Positions 1 through 12,900 are shown, numbered from the stretch's first letter. The stretch is 64,000 nt of DNA from Cylicocyclus nassatus (GCA_958299035.1 CATQJL010000001.1:75165594-75229593); one strand, 5' to 3'. Made by a program: numbers and translations. Notes: a model not told the origin generated them from the sequence alone.

Positions 1-245
1 TTTACAAGACTGTTATTCAGATAAAAAAGCATATTTTGAAGTTGACATGTTACTTGTGAACACAGTTATGCTGTCACAATAATTAAGTCGATGTTAGTTT
101 AGCCGGTGCTCGTTTAAAAGCCACATTCATAATCAATGTCAGCATTTGGTTACTCAAGAAGTGTATGTAAGGTATGATGGAGATGTACAAAAATTTTGAA
201 TCCCGTAGTAACACGAAACCATGTTTCTTCCACCATAATTCTCAC

Positions 246-329
246 CGTATTCAACACTAACAAGTGGCAAAGTACGTATGCCACAATCTCGCAAAAAAAT
301 CCATCAGTCTTCGTAGTAAGACCACCTGC
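246..329 (-). CDS. Possible internal exon, unknown protein
   Basis: This 84-base frame is open for 28 codons and is bounded by an AG acceptor (rc context TCTAGATTTAG) and a GTGAGAA donor, both in phase 0. The encoded segment is hydrophobic in its second half (C-E-I-V-A-Y-V-L-C-H-L-L-V-L), which would fit a membrane helix. No neighbouring exon could be joined with confidence, and the next exon would lie outside the window. A 28-codon open stretch is not rare by chance in this DNA, so support rests only on the two splice-like ends. Confidence 0.2.
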
Positions 330-339
330 CTAAATCTAG

Positions 340-1585
340 AAAGCGAAACATTTTTTATCCTTTTCCAGAAGTACTGGCTTTGTCAGTCATCGTTTAATGA
401 AACCATAGATTGGCATTGCACGTTTTCGGACACTAAATATGTTTCTTGACAACTTGATTTGCTGATTATCGGTTTTTCAAAGCTGTCAGAAAATGACGAA
501 TGTTGTTATAACACAACCGAAAATGCTTCAAAAAAACTCTCATCTTCAGGAGTGTCTTAAATCCCAAAGAAGTGCACTATAAAGTAGTTTAGAGTATTCT
601 GACTTAGAAGCAAACACTGTGTGAATTAATGATAACCTACGATTAAGCTTCCCACAAATCTTGTTTACATAATAAGTCATAGGATAAGCTTTCAGGAACA
701 TCCGAGAATCCCTAAGTACTTAGAACGATGATAGGCCTTATCATGAGTACTATGATCGTGCTATGAACACAACTTGGCATAAGTATTCCTGGCGTTTTCA
801 GAAAAAAAACCTTCATGAAAATCGCACCACGTTCTCTTCAGCGTGTTTATAGAATATACGAATCAACTCCTGACATAAATGCTGTATTAAGAACAATGAG
901 AGATGAAAACAACGAATTTCACACTGATCACGGCCTCAGCTAGCAAAGAGGAACGTGTTTTGAGGGCAAACAGGGATCAGATATTCGTCATAAGGTTTTA
1001 GGATGTTTTCGGATATCTGTAAAATTTACGAGCTCAAGCTTACCAATTTTTAAGAGTTTCTAGAAAAGCGCATACGCGATAAAACTTCAGCAACTATGCA
1101 GTCGGCTCCTACCTTCCCATACTTTCCAATTTTGATCGATTCCCCCCTACAACCTTCATTTTTTTGTCAGCATCATTTTAGCATCGATGAACGAAGTCTT
1201 CAAGTTTCAAGTAACGTACTAAAATATTCTCGTCTTGGAGTGAAGTCAATTTCAGTAACCGCTGCTGTACGGGTTGAATGACCGCATCACGGTGTTGGAA
1301 GTGGAAGCATTATAAGGAAGTGCAGCAGGAGAGTGGTGTTTTAGTATAAATAAGTAATACGGCAGGGATATATGGGTGTCAACTGTCAGTAGTCTTCTGA
1401 TATGGTGGTCAAGCTCAATCTTATGGAGGAGTGATCATCTTTGATTTTGGTGTTGAGCTCAACCGGTCGATGAATCCCGTTGAGGAAGTTTAATGTGCAT
1501 GTATGCACTGTTTGATCGTTAGTATCTTCCTAACCCCAATATTTTTGCCGATGTTTGGTATCAATCTGTGGGGCCAGCCTCAACT
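340..1585. other. No gene recognised
   Basis: Both strands hold only short frames of up to about 61 codons. I see no conserved motif, repeat arms or RNA gene here. Confidence 0.4.
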
Positions 1586-2048
1586 TACAAGGAAAGGAAG
1601 GTTGGTCGAAGTGGCCTTTTGAAATGAGATATGCAAGCCTTGTAGAGCTTGGGACGCTGATTCCAAATCTACCTTTGCTATCTGCTGCGGGGCTTCTGGG
1701 CGAGGAGTTATGAAGGTTTTTGTGAGTAAAAATCTGGATGCAAAAATAGGGTAATGACAGTCGTAACCTTTTCCCAATGTTCAAATGAGGCAGCAGCGAG
1801 TCAGTATACTTGAATTATGAATATTTGTTGCACCAAGTGACTCGACTACGAATTAAGCCCTATAAAAAATGTTACGACTGATTTTAGGCTACTCTTGCAT
1901 TCAGATTTTCACAAAAATCTTCATAACTCCTCGCCCAAAAGCCCGCAGCAGATAGCAAAGGTAGATTTGGAATCAGCGTTCCAAGCTCTACAAAGCCGTT
2001 TACATCTCATTACAAAAGGCCACTTCGACCAAACTTCTTTCCCTTGTT
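1586..2048. mobile_element. Foldback MITE, ACAAGG family, copy 1
   Basis: The left part (from 1586, ACAAGGAAAGGAAG...) reappears as its reverse complement at the right end (...CTTTCCCTTGTT at 2048). The arms are about 200 bases long and pair with few mismatches, including the shared block TTGGTCGAAGTGGCCTTTTG. There is no coding capacity, so this is a non-autonomous element. Frames of 65-84 codons on the minus strand here lie inside the arms and are not genes. Related elements sit at 2057, 8682, 28457 and 29229. The transposase source and superfamily are unknown to me. Confidence 0.75.
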
Positions 2049-2056
2049 AGATCCTC

Positions 2057-2684
2057 ACAAGGAGAGGTACTTAGTCGAAAGCGCCAATCCAGATGAAACA
2101 TATATCATCTTGAAGCGCTTGAAACGCTAATTCCAAATCTGAAGTTTCTAGCTGCGGAGCGGTTTTGTGAAGGGAGTTATGAGGGTTGTTTCCCTCTGGG
2201 GTCGAGGCGTCCTCCACCATTTCTCCCCCTACAATAAGCACTGTAGTATCAACTGGTGGCAACTGACCTAGTTGTAAGTGACGTGCTTGATAAGGAGAGT
2301 GTCAAGGTTTCAATCCTCTTCGCATGCAACTTCATCGCACTAAATGGCTTTGAAGCTCTAAAGCTTGAAATTTTTGATGATATTGATGCTATTGAAGTGT
2401 TAAAATGCCAAAGTAATACGAGTATTATGATCCTTACTGTAATCTTCATTCAAGTTACTTAATATGAGGCCAGTTGCCACCAGTTCGTAGTACTCTACAG
2501 TGTTTATAGGTAGGGAGACATGGTGGAGGGCGCCTCGACCTTAGAGGGAGACACCCCTCATAACTCCCTTTACAAAACCGCTCCGCAGCTAGAAACTGCA
2601 GATTTGGAATCAGCGTTTCAAGCGCTTTAAGATGATATATGTCTCATTTGGATTGGTGCTTTCGATCAAGTATCCTCTCCTTGT
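2057..2684. mobile_element. Foldback MITE, ACAAGG family, copy 2
   Basis: Arms of roughly 210 bases (2057-2265 and 2465-2684) are inverted copies: ACAAGGAGAGGTACTTAGTC at the left pairs with the right end GATCAAGTATCCTCTCCTTGT. Inner arm portions around the ACTGGTGGCAACTG motif also pair. It lies only 8 bases right of copy 1. It cuts into a possible minus-strand exon beginning near 2800: the open frame 2610-2834 runs from unique DNA into the element's arm. It has no coding capacity of its own. Confidence 0.7.
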
Positions 2685-3037
2685 CAGTAAGAAGCGAGTC
2701 ACCAAACTCTTTATTATGTTAGGATTAGATGGAACTTTTGTTGCACACGACCATTGTAAATCAGCTTGCTTTTCAAAAAATATCCTAAGATATTGAAAAT
2801 ATCTGTACCAGGTACAAACATGTAAGTATAACACTTAGCTACTTACAAAGTAACGTTTTTGAAAGGTAAGACACATTTTTCAGAAAGAGAGAGAGAGAAA
2901 GACAAACAGCTGTTACGTGGCTGACATATTTGTGTCAGCGACTGTTAAGAGCTATTGTCAGAGGTGTCATCGGTGGTATAATTACCCGAGTTTGGGGTAC
3001 TTTCCCTCAGCGGAAGATACCTAAGGGCTGTACGGTC

Positions 3038-3057
3038 CTTCACGAAGGACCGCGCGG
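3038..3057. repeat. Short perfect GC-rich hairpin
   Basis: The 20-base stretch CGGTCCTTCACGAAGGACCG is fully self-complementary, inside a locally GC-rich stretch (about 3010-3300). A second imperfect palindrome (CATTCTCGCGG / CCGCAAGAATG) follows within 40 bases. Role unknown; it could be a decayed small foldback element. Confidence 0.5.
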
Positions 3058-3816
3058 CCTTCAATAATCTTGCACATTCTCGCGGGAAGTCCGCAAGAAT
3101 GCGGTCAATGCGCCGCAACTAATCTACAAAAAACCGCAATTGTTCTCCGAATCCTTGTTCTCAATTCTTCATTCGTCTAACTCTCCAACTTTCTTCCAAG
3201 TTTGTGCAGGCGGACCGCAGGAAATCAGCGAACTATTTTTCCGGTACCCGCTTACCCAAAAATCGCAGTGCCGCCTGCCCTCGGCGATTATGTGAGTGGT
3301 TAATCACGAGGATAAGAAGCATGTGCAAGAGAAGAGCAACTTCAGAACAGATATTTAAAACAGAGCAATTATTGATTGTCTAAACCTCATGATTAGCAGT
3401 GCCTAGACAGACGCTAGTACACGAAACAGTCGTTAGCTTAATTTTTACACGTACACCACGTTACTTACTCCATGTTAATTTTAAGCCATATTGGTTTGAT
3501 CTTTTTTGAGCGGTTAATTCTACTCGAAGAAGTGTTGCTATAATTTCTTGCTCACTGCAACTTGCGGTTTGGAATAAATCAAAGTAAAACAATCAAGTAA
3601 TAAGTGAAGCATTCATTAACACTACACATATCAATCAACGAACAGAAATGAATCTTTTGTTTGAAGAACAACGTTCCTGACTGTTATGAACGTTGATTGA
3701 ACGTTTGAGCGCAGCAAACTGATGTTTTATCGTTCGACAGAAGTCGTTGGGTACACTGTATATTGCACATCATGTTGACTTTGTGAAAATTGAGAGCTGA
3801 GGTCGACGAAAACCCT

Positions 3817-3971
3817 AAAAAACATTCACGTCAAGAATAAAATTCTCCTGTGCATTCTAAATTGATTCTTACCGTATTTTGCGTAGAGATCATTTCAGGC
3901 GGCACAGCTATTGCAGAAGAAGAGAGCGTTTTAGCCCTTGCTCGACTTGCCGTATCGTGAGGTAGTTTCAT
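3817..3971 (-). CDS. Short frame downstream of gene A, conserved block
   Basis: An ATG at 3971, 17 bases beyond gene A's stop, opens 33 codons up to a GTAAGAA donor near 3868. The frame can continue after a TTTTTTAG acceptor (exon start about 3817) to a nearby stop, giving about 47 residues. The blocks around GAAATGATCTC and around the second exon start (GGTTTTC...CTCAACTCTCGCG in the copies) recur downstream of B (about 34090-33900), and the second recurs downstream of C (about 38685-38630), while the intron sequence does not. In B the first block is not openly translatable. It could be a second cistron, an alternative 3' end of gene A, or a conserved 3' UTR. Confidence 0.3.
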
Positions 3972-3987
3972 TCTTTTTTCTTTAGCA

Positions 3988-5132
3988 TTAATAGGTAAAT
4001 GCTGATTCGTCCTCTTCTAGAATTGTTGGCATAGGTTCAAAGTAGCCGAATTGCGATGACAGTGATCTGCACCTGGAGGAAAAAAAAGAAGTTGGAGGTG
4101 ACCTCGTGTCGCATAGTGAACAAAATTTGGTAAGGAGACTCACTGCAATTCCTGTAGTTTTCTCTGCTCGTAAAGTTGTGCTAAGCATTTCCTTGAAGAA
4201 TGGATTCGATCTGAAAACAGATATTGAAGTAGAGATCAGTTGAAGTCAAGAACTTGCTGTCCTTTTCCCATATAGGCCTCAGCTAAAATCAACTACAATC
4301 ATTCTCGAAGCCTTATATAGCCTACATTCATTTACAATTCTACAAAGCAAAATTGGGGCAAACTCTTGCATTGTTAGTTATCGCTTTATCTTCACGGTCA
4401 TGCCAATTTCAAGATTGAGTTGCATTAATCTTATTTGTAAAACAAGCGTTAAATTTACTTTATTTTACACCTTATAATAAGTCTGATTTCAAAAATGAAC
4501 TTATTAGTGAATGAAGGCGAAACAATGTGGCATTACGCATAAGGTAAGGCCAGACTCAGCGTTCGCCGACGCTGTCAACTTTGAAACCGCAAAATAAAGG
4601 TTCGATTTGCAACGGCCTTGTGCTAGTGTATAAGCATTGACAAGGTGCCTAGAATACTCCAACTCCATAAAATCTACCATAACGCTCGGGTAAACTTTTG
4701 AAAAGAGCAATCTAGAACACACACCCTTTTTCAATAAGTGTGGGTTCTGCAGGCCTCGCACTGCCGATTCCCTCAAATTCTCACATTCACAAAGCCTCTG
4801 GGCATTTTGCCGCGCCCACCAGGCTTCAATCTGGTTACCTACCCAAGCTACACGAACCAGCGTTACTGTCATGGAGACAGATTAGAAACTTCAAAAAGCG
4901 TTCTCTAAAGTTGACGCAAGTGAGTGCTAGAGAGAATGTAGACTTGGCGTTGTTGCATTGCATACTAAAAGAAATGAAGGATACTCCATGTTATCTAAGT
5001 GAAATTAAATAAAATCCCAAGATGATGAACGCTATTAGGCCGTATTGATGAGTATAACATTACGATTGACTTACGTCCTTTGCCAAGCAGCTTCATCAAC
5101 TTCATAAAAAAGTGTATCCTCTTCATCGACAT
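3988..5132 (-). CDS. Four-exon gene, unknown protein, family member A
   Basis: Exons (minus strand): 5132-5075, 4865-4725, 4210-4144, 4072-3988. All donors (GTAAGT, GTGTGT, GTGAGT) and acceptors (ATGACAG, TTTTCAG, CCTCCAG) keep one frame from ATG to TAA, giving about 116 residues. The N-terminus is basic and amphipathic (MSMKRIHFFMKLMKLLGKG). Exon 3 encodes a charged segment (SSRKCLAQLYEQRKLQ). The C-terminus is acidic (PMPTILEEDES). No signal peptide or known domain is recognised. Exons 1, 3 and 4 recur in copy B at 34135-35231 with many synonymous differences, the best evidence that they are coding. Exon 2 is the least conserved. A second short frame starts 17 bases after the stop (see 3817-3971). 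Confidence 0.62.
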
Positions 5133-5229
5133 TTTGGTGCTGGGATCCTATGGTAAATGAGCTGAGTGCAGTAATGTAGTGAATGACTTAGATGTACGAT
5201 GTAAAACTGGAATTTATGCACCATCTTTC

Positions 5230-5275
5230 GGAGGCGGGGCCGAAGAGAACGTTAAGGCCCCGTCCAGAAGACAGC
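5230..5275. promoter_or_regulatory. GC-rich hairpin upstream of gene A, shared with copy B
   Basis: About 100 bases upstream of the gene A start lies CGGAGGCGGGGCCGA followed by a pairing GGCCCCG arm. The same position upstream of copy B (35355-35395) has CGGAGGCGGCACCGAGG and GTCGGCCCCGCC. Surrounding sequence has diverged much more. This suggests a retained promoter or 5' leader element, though it could simply be a slowly diverging part of the duplication. Confidence 0.35.
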
Positions 5276-5289
5276 GAAGGGATTATTTT

Positions 5290-8200
5290 GAGAAATATCG
5301 ATGAAACATTCAATTGCTACGAAAATTTCTATGATAATAATACTTTCAAAAGGGAAGAGCAATTTTCATAATGGCGTTCCTAAAAGGAAATTTAAGTAAA
5401 ATGGGAAGTAGTTCATGCTATAATAGCTGAATTAGTAGAAAACCTTTGGTTACTTTATTTATCTGTTATGGAAACGGAATAAAAGATATTTTTTGTATGA
5501 TAATTAAGCATTTACCACTGAACTGTGAGATCGATAAAAAACAGTTAAATTTATTTTGAGTTCAAGTTTCACTATTCTCTTATTGGAAATGACCTTCATT
5601 ACGTAAAAAACTTGAAGTCGTAATCAAGGAACGTTACAATTGTTCAAAATTTGAGCTTGCTGTCGCCATCGATTTACAATAAATGTTGTTAGCTAATATG
5701 ATAAGTCTAATTCATTCTTAGATTGCTTCACTTCGTTCATAACATTTGAGTCCTTTCTATGTGATATAACTGCTATATATTTTCCATAGTTTCAACGATA
5801 ACAGGCTATGCAAGGCTTCGTCAAGGGACAGCTTTACCCGATACGACCTCTACTTGCCAATAAAGAAATAGACATGCTTCTTCTATGCTTTTTATAGCTG
5901 AGACCCGATTCATTCAAATGTACAATCCTTTTTAATGAACTCTTTACCTTTTAGCCTCGTTTGAGTGCGAAAAAACGAAGTAATTTTTTGATGGCATATC
6001 GAGGGTTTTAGCTTGCCTCAGTGCTTTTGAGCAAATCGAGAATTAAAGGCACGCCCATCGGACTCTCGACTTCGATTGTTGCCTAGAACTTTTCATGGAG
6101 ATGACTCCATGATCAAAGTAAAAGGGGCGTTGAAAAAGTTAAATCCTATTCTAGAGACCTTCTTTGAACAAAATAGGTACAAGCACATTGATCTCAGCAG
6201 AGAATATGCGTATCAAGTGCACTTCTCCCCCGCAGCGCACTGCATCTCTTGGTAATTCAATGGCATCTCCGTAAATGACAACAATTATTCATGGATTTAA
6301 ACAGTTTTTCTGCTCAAAAATATAAACAGGAAAGATTCTACGATTATCTTTTCGATTATAACGATATCTTCAGATAATGACTTAATGATGATACGAACGC
6401 AAAGGTCACCTGAGCTCTTACGACCGTAAGAATATTGTTCGGGAAGTACAGCATTATAAATGATGATCAGCTGTGATATGTGTATGAAAGGTTTGAAAGG
6501 CCGTTCAGGCAGATCTGGAGTCATGATGGTATGTGGAGACTAATGCGAGACTAATGAAGGAATGCGGTTGCAGAGAGAGAGAACAGCGGAATTAAAACTT
6601 GAAATAGGTAATTGCAATAATTTCAAGGTAAAAGGAAATCTCGCGTACAAATTGTCCGGTTGTTAACAGTCTTTGCAATAAAATACAGAGTACAGCAAAT
6701 CAAAGTACAGTAGTACAGTGAAAGTACTGCGGAGTTTTCGAAATAAGTTGGAGAGAACATGTAGAACATGCAGACATTCTTCTGAACCACGGTTGAACCT
6801 TTTTGAAATGACGATTTCTCCAACACATAGGTCTCTCACTCAATTCTCTCACTCTTTGTGAAATATTGAGAGCAACCAATGCTTTTTAGCAGCTGATCAA
6901 CTTTTTCAATTTGATTATTTCTCACAGATCAGTTTCTTGTAGAACATGAAAAACCTTTTTTGGTTATGCTTACTCATTTTGTCAAAAGTGCTTTTATTTC
7001 TTTTAACGCTATGCACAATTTTTAGTCTTTTTTCTTCTGAAGGCACTCTATTTACATGAGCACAAGACACGACTGATGGCTACCTTACTAGTAGCACTAA
7101 TCTGGCTATCGTTATTGCTTGGTGCCCTCAATAAAGCTAATAAGATTTCCGTAATGGAAACCATACGGTGAACGCCGAGGTTCCCCACTGGAGGAAACAA
7201 CCGTCCGCGATTTTCTTGACGAGATGATGGGCTAGATTTCAATAAACCTTGTATGCTCATCTCATCGTGCAAAACATTTACCATACTTTTCTCATTCAAA
7301 CTGGTTATTCTTGTTTGAAACTACCGAACAACTCCTATGCTGCAAGAATCCTCAAGTCGTTATTTTAGGATAACGTTTCGTCATTTCAGAGAAACCCAAT
7401 AATTTGCTAAGAAGTAATTCGGAATGACGAAAATTATAACTAAGCTATACGCGCGCAATCAGCCTATCATACGAAGGGTTGAGAAATGATGATATGATGC
7501 AATATGCCACTGTTTAAGTTAACGAGTAGCTATATACAGATGTGATAATCATGGTACTTCTCTGTCTTTCAGAGAAACCCAAATTGCGTGCCTTTTCGAG
7601 TAAAAGTTTCTCTGAACTGCTATGATACATAACACGAAGTGGTAAGTTTGAAGTCAGCAAAACACTGAGGTGAATAATAACCAAATAACCGACGGAAACA
7701 GATTTCTGTGTCATGAAAAGCAGCAATGTGTGCAAAAAGCGGAAAGACCGTGATACCATTGTTAGTTTGATTGGCGTAACTTATGGCAAGTGCGAACATT
7801 ATTTCTAAGGGTTCGCCCATACTTTGCCGTCAATTGTTGCCGGTGTGTTAACGGGGGTTAGCGATGTTAACGACCAAACCTCTCCTTGTGTCGGCTTGTT
7901 GTAGCGCGTTAGTTGACATCGACATTAAAAAAGTGCATTTGTCTGAGTTCATCAGATAGATGAAGTCACACAAATGCATTCCAACGCTTCCCTGATTCAC
8001 CTAATCTTGTAATTAAAGAAGTGCTTTCGAAGTTTAAAGCCCATTGTTTTCGCTATGTCCCACTTCGGCAATTCTTGAAATTTTCGGTTCTGACTTCCAA
8101 AAGTGGTTTAATAAATTTGGATGGAAAGAACAAAGGGTAAGGTTATGCGTGTTTTCGGCATTTATGCTTTAATAATTTTTCGAACATTTTTTGATGCTAT

Positions 8201-8680
8201 AAAATTCCATCTTTGATCAGCTTATACCACATAGAACATTAATCAACAAGCAACTCAGATGCCATTCCATGCGACTCTTTCTGTCTCTAACTGATGTTTT
8301 TTCTTTCGGATTCGTTAGTTCTAGTCCTCGAGGACCACTGATCATAATTTTCATGTTTTTGAACGCTGGCCAGGCTGTACCTGCGTAATTTGGAAACTGG
8401 TATTTCGATGCGGTAAGCACTCTGCTTTGTAATTTAGTGTTGAAAATAACCAATTTCGGAAAGTCCAAGACTTATCGGTGATAGCATTTTAGCCAAATTC
8501 ATTCGCTGCAGTATTCTGAAAAAAGACGCCACATAAACACCAGTTGCTGTACTCCAATGGGTCGTAACTGCTGTCGTTGTTGTTTAGTTCATCTACAATC
8601 AACTTACAGTATTGATCAAATTAGTTTGCAAAAAGAAATTATTTTTTATGACGAAGCAACAACAGACGAACTGAAAGTCT
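5290..8680. other. No gene recognised
   Basis: Frames up to 83 codons occur on both strands but none combines splice sites, conservation and protein-like composition convincingly. No foldback arms were found. Confidence 0.3.
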
Positions 8681-8681
8681 A

Positions 8682-9147
8682 ACAAGGAATGCATGTGTAG
8701 TTGAAGTGGCTTTTTTAGGACGTATACCATATAGGGCATAAACTGCTGGTTCCAAACCTGCCTTCTGCAGAGCGTTTATGGACGAGAAGTTAAGAAGTTA
8801 ACCGCTTATTGGGGCAAAAACTTGAAGGTGCAAGTAGGACAAAAATGGCCGTAATACCTTTCCTAGCTCTTTAATGGAGCAGTGATAATCATCAGAGCAT
8901 TTTATTTTGAAAATACTCCCAAATAAAAAATATATCACACTTGGTTGCATTATTGGGCTAGTAAGATTTTAGCAACTTATTTTATCCAAAATGCACGTTC
9001 AATTTTTGGCTTAAAAGCGTTCATAACTTCTCGTGCATAAACGCTTTGCAGATAAGGAAGGCATATTTGGAGTCAGTGTTTTATGCCCTTCAATATGGTA
9101 TACATCTCATTCAGAAAGGTCACTTCGACTAAACAAGCTTCCCTTGT
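8682..9147. mobile_element. Foldback MITE, ACAAGG family, copy 3
   Basis: The left end ACAAGGAATGCATGTGTAG and the right end GCTTCCCTTGT are inverted. The inner arms share a CATAAACG...CTTCTCG block and the family motif GAAGTGGC / GGTCACTTCGAC. The arms are more diverged than in the 1586 copy, suggesting an older insertion. No coding capacity. Confidence 0.65.
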
Positions 9148-9584
9148 AAGGAGCACCGACAAAGCGAAACAAGCACTGCAAGATAGTTTCTAGCATAATT
9201 CGTGTTCAGCCAAGTTTAAAGCTAAAATCTACAAACAAATCATGACGTCAAAAATCGGATCAGCCCTAAAAAGTACTCAGAAAAATTCTACTTGCTTCCC
9301 ATAGAAGACACGGTTACCCCTATGTATACTTGCTACATTATTTTGCAGTTAGAAATTAAGAGATGTTGATGAACGGAAAGCGGCCCTCCGTCCTTGGTTT
9401 CAGTTCCCCTGTAAGCCAGTGGGCATTAAACCTTGGCAATCATCCAAAACTCCACCCTTGTACGAGCTTTATTTCTCAAAAATGTCAACCTTTCTGGAGA
9501 AAGGTTGAAGGAAACCGAAACTGAGTAGACGACTATTTGCGCCGGAAGGAGAGGTCTCGCGCGGACACCTATAATACTTACGCA

Positions 9585-9690
9585 TCTCTCGGGAACAGTT
9601 CTGGCACAGCTCTCAAAGTGAGCGCTGTGCTGGAACTGTTTCCGAACTTCCGGATCAGTATGAATGCAGCCTACACGACGCCCGTTCTTG
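9585..9690. mobile_element. Partial copy of the GGCTGCGTTCAT hairpin element
   Basis: The stretch CGGGAACAGTTCTGGCACAG...GCTGTGCTGGAACTGTTTCC is a hairpin with the same sequence as the complete element at 9770-9879. Its left terminal repeat is missing or decayed while the right end (CAGTATGAATGCAGCC) remains. Confidence 0.5.
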
Positions 9691-9769
9691 TTTGCATCCG
9701 CGCGGGACCTCCTCCACTTTCATCGACATGTCATCCTCTATCCGGCAACACTTTTTCCTTTCCAGCTTA

Positions 9770-9879
9770 GGCTGCGTTCATTCTGATTAAGAAGTTCGGG
9801 AACAGTTCCAGCACAGCGCTCAAACTGCCCGCTGTGCTGAAACTGTTCCCGAATTTCGAAATCAGTATGAACGCAGCCT
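9770..9879. mobile_element. Small hairpin element, GGCTGCGTTCAT ends
   Basis: The element of about 110 bases begins GGCTGCGTTCATTCTGATT and ends in the inverted AATCAGTATGAACGCAGCC form. The interior also pairs (GGGAACAGTTCCAGCACAGC with GCTGTGCTGAAACTGTTCCC). It is entirely foldback and non-coding. Confidence 0.65.
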
Positions 9880-9895
9880 TAGGGGTTGAGTCAAA

Positions 9896-9982
9896 CACTA
9901 ATTTCGCAAGCGTATGCGACGTACGCCGGAAAGGCAGCGCGCAGGTACGCAGTCTACGCCGCATACGCTCGCAAAATTAGTG
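9896..9982. mobile_element. Small hairpin element, CACTAATTT ends
   Basis: An 87-base imperfect palindrome: CACTAATTTCGCAAGCGTAT at the left pairs with ATACGCTCGCAAAATTAGTG at the right, with a GC-rich loop. It lies directly behind the previous hairpin element. Confidence 0.55.
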
Positions 9983-9999
9983 ATCACCTACTGCTACAG

Positions 10000-12900
10000 G
10001 CCAGTGCGACACTTTCCCCCATTTTTTCTCTTCTCTTTCAACAATTCCTCTCTAAAGCTATAAGTTTCTCATTGCAACCTATGTGACTTGGGCTACACAT
10101 GAATTGTAAACGTTATCGTCTAGCGGCCGTGCCGGGCGTGACATGCTTGACATGCTTTGACATGCTGTTCTCTTTCTGATGTTGTATAGTGCAGTTATCT
10201 ACTATTACATTATCTCATTACGAAAGATTTTGTGTTTCAGATGAGTGTAGCAATGAATATTTGATAGCCGCCTTCGTGCAGAAAGAACCATGTTTGTGCG
10301 ATAGCGTTCATGAGCATTATAATAGAAAAGACAAAGCATGATGCTTGGCAGTGCGTGAAGCGAAAGCTACAAAATCTCAATCACAACACGCAAGGTGATT
10401 GTAATGTTGTATTGATTGTGTTATTATCTAAACACATTTTTTTAGTTGATGAAATTCAGCGCAGATGGAAAAGCATGCGAGATACAGGAAGGGCAGGTCG
10501 CTACTCTCTGGGTCGCCCAGGCCACATGGCAATGTGTGTCCCCATCTTTTTTGGATCCTGCGGAAGCTGAAGGGTAAATCATCAACTATTCCGACATAGA
10601 TCAGAAAAGCTTTTTTCGAATATAAAACTCGACGAAAATTTTGATCTCAATTTTGAAAAAGAAGATGCCGAGAATATTAACAAAACACTATAATATTTTG
10701 GAGCATGCCTCATATGACTCACGCAGAACCACCATTATTTCTTCCTTTACCGGGAATCAACAAACCCTGCAGTAGTACGGACAAAGGTAGCTGTAGAATG
10801 AAGCCGCTACCAATCTCAATGTGAAAGGAAAAACGGACCTCGATGAGCCCTGGGCCATAGCAAAAAAAGCCAATCTGAAAGAACGTCTAGAATAGTCTGC
10901 TTTTGTAAGAATGCCTAGTGATTGATTTTTTTGCCAAAAAATGCTGTGAAAATTCTAACCTCTTAAGCGCAATGTAGCACACATAATGAGGACGATGGGC
11001 AGGAATGCGGCTAGTAGCAAGTATGAGACAATTCCGCAAGCTTTGCTAAATTATTCTGAAACAGACGCGTACCCTTAGGCAGTACTGGATGGAGAAGTTG
11101 TAACAGAAAGCCAACCGCCAAAAGAAGACCTCCATTTGATGACCAATGACGCACACTTGATATTACAATATCTATAAATTTTTGGTTGACTTTCGCTGTT
11201 AGCCAGAGGTTCATTTTGCCGTCAGACTCACTTTATTCTGAGACCTACACGTCCCGATCTCAACTTGCCACCTGCTGCTTAAATCGTTTACGTTTGTCTC
11301 GTCGTTCATACTTGCCCGATCTTATTGTCATGTTACAATTTCGCACTTGTGACTTCACCTCCAGCGGTTATTTTTTGAAAAAGTGCTACACAAGGATTTC
11401 TTTTTCTTATCGAAAGGAGAAAAAACAGCTTGGGTTTCGTTGTTTTGTTTTCTGTGATACCAAACACCAGTCGATATGACTTTGTGTGACCCAGTTTGCG
11501 TTTCTAAGCTGTATCGTCTTCTAGGAGGCGCCACTTAGCCACCCGTTCCTGAGGATTCATATATTACTCCGGTTTTTTTTCAAATCTGTTTGAGGTAGAA
11601 TGTATTCGGATTTGTCGAATATACAAGAACTGCTGATTTCTACAACAGCAACGCCTGTAAGCTGTTGTAGCAGCTGCTGAAGCCAAGTATGTCGCAAAGC
11701 GGAGTTCATAACAAGGACCTCTCTCAGCTTTGCTTTTTCTTCTGGAAGAATCGGAAGCCCGTCACAGTTCATCGCTATCCATTCGCACTATTTTGTGTGA
11801 TTGAAAGACTTGATGTTTCTTCCGTATTGTTCTAGCATTTACGGTAGCTCAAGTTGGCTGAAACCCTTTAGCGAGGTTCTTTACAGGCACGCATTTCTGT
11901 AGTAACCAGTTGACTTGTTTAACTCTTTCTAATTCCAACATTCTGTGCACTCTGGTGACAAAATTTCCTTCCTATGTTAATGACCACATAAACTAAATGT
12001 TTCACCAACACTACTCTGTAAGTTGTTGTGATTTCGACAAGAATCAGAAAGAAATGCAAACGCTTAACATGCATGTCAGAAATAGCATAAACAAGGAAAT
12101 ATGCTCTTCAGCAAGCCCAACATAATACAAAAAACAAAAGTGAAGAAAGTGTTACTTACATTGCATAAAGACGAATTCGTCTGTAGATGAACGAAAGCAA
12201 TGGAAATCTTCGTTTCGTCCCACTCTTGGGCCAAAAAAGAATTATCCCTCCGCGGAACTCATTAGCAATAAAAAAAGATGTAAAACCGTTCTAATGGCCA
12301 CGTTTAAAAGCAAGTCCATTCCATTGAGCGATAAGCAATGAAACACTTAAGCGGAGCTGATGCTGCCTATTCCACTTGTCAGAACCAAGAACAAAATGGA
12401 TGTTATCGGATTAGTGCGTATCCTAACTTAAAAGAGCAAGAAATCCAAGCACTGTTATCTAATTGTTAGGAGAAAGATCCTGTTCTACAAACTGGGGCGA
12501 GTCACACTGCAAATATGTGACAACACACAGCAGCAAGGGCTTGATAATTCAATAATTATGAAATCTTATCTTGTTGGACAACAGAACATAGACAGGTCAT
12601 AAGGCAAGAAAAATGACAAAAAAGCCAGCACCTTACCTGATACTTATGCATGAACACGACAAATAAAAGATCAAAAGAACGAAAGAAACCATTAAAACTC
12701 GCTTTCATCCATGGTCCCCTCCACAAAACGCTATACGTGGGTCAACACGTGGAAGAGAAATGCCGGCTGAACATGCGTAAAGAATGTTTTTGGTGCGACG
12801 TGGGCGATCGCAACAGGCGCGCACTTCCTTGCGCCTATATGATTGCTGCTTTCTAAAATGTGAAAAAATGAAAATGAAAAAAAAACCTAGAAGAAGTGAA

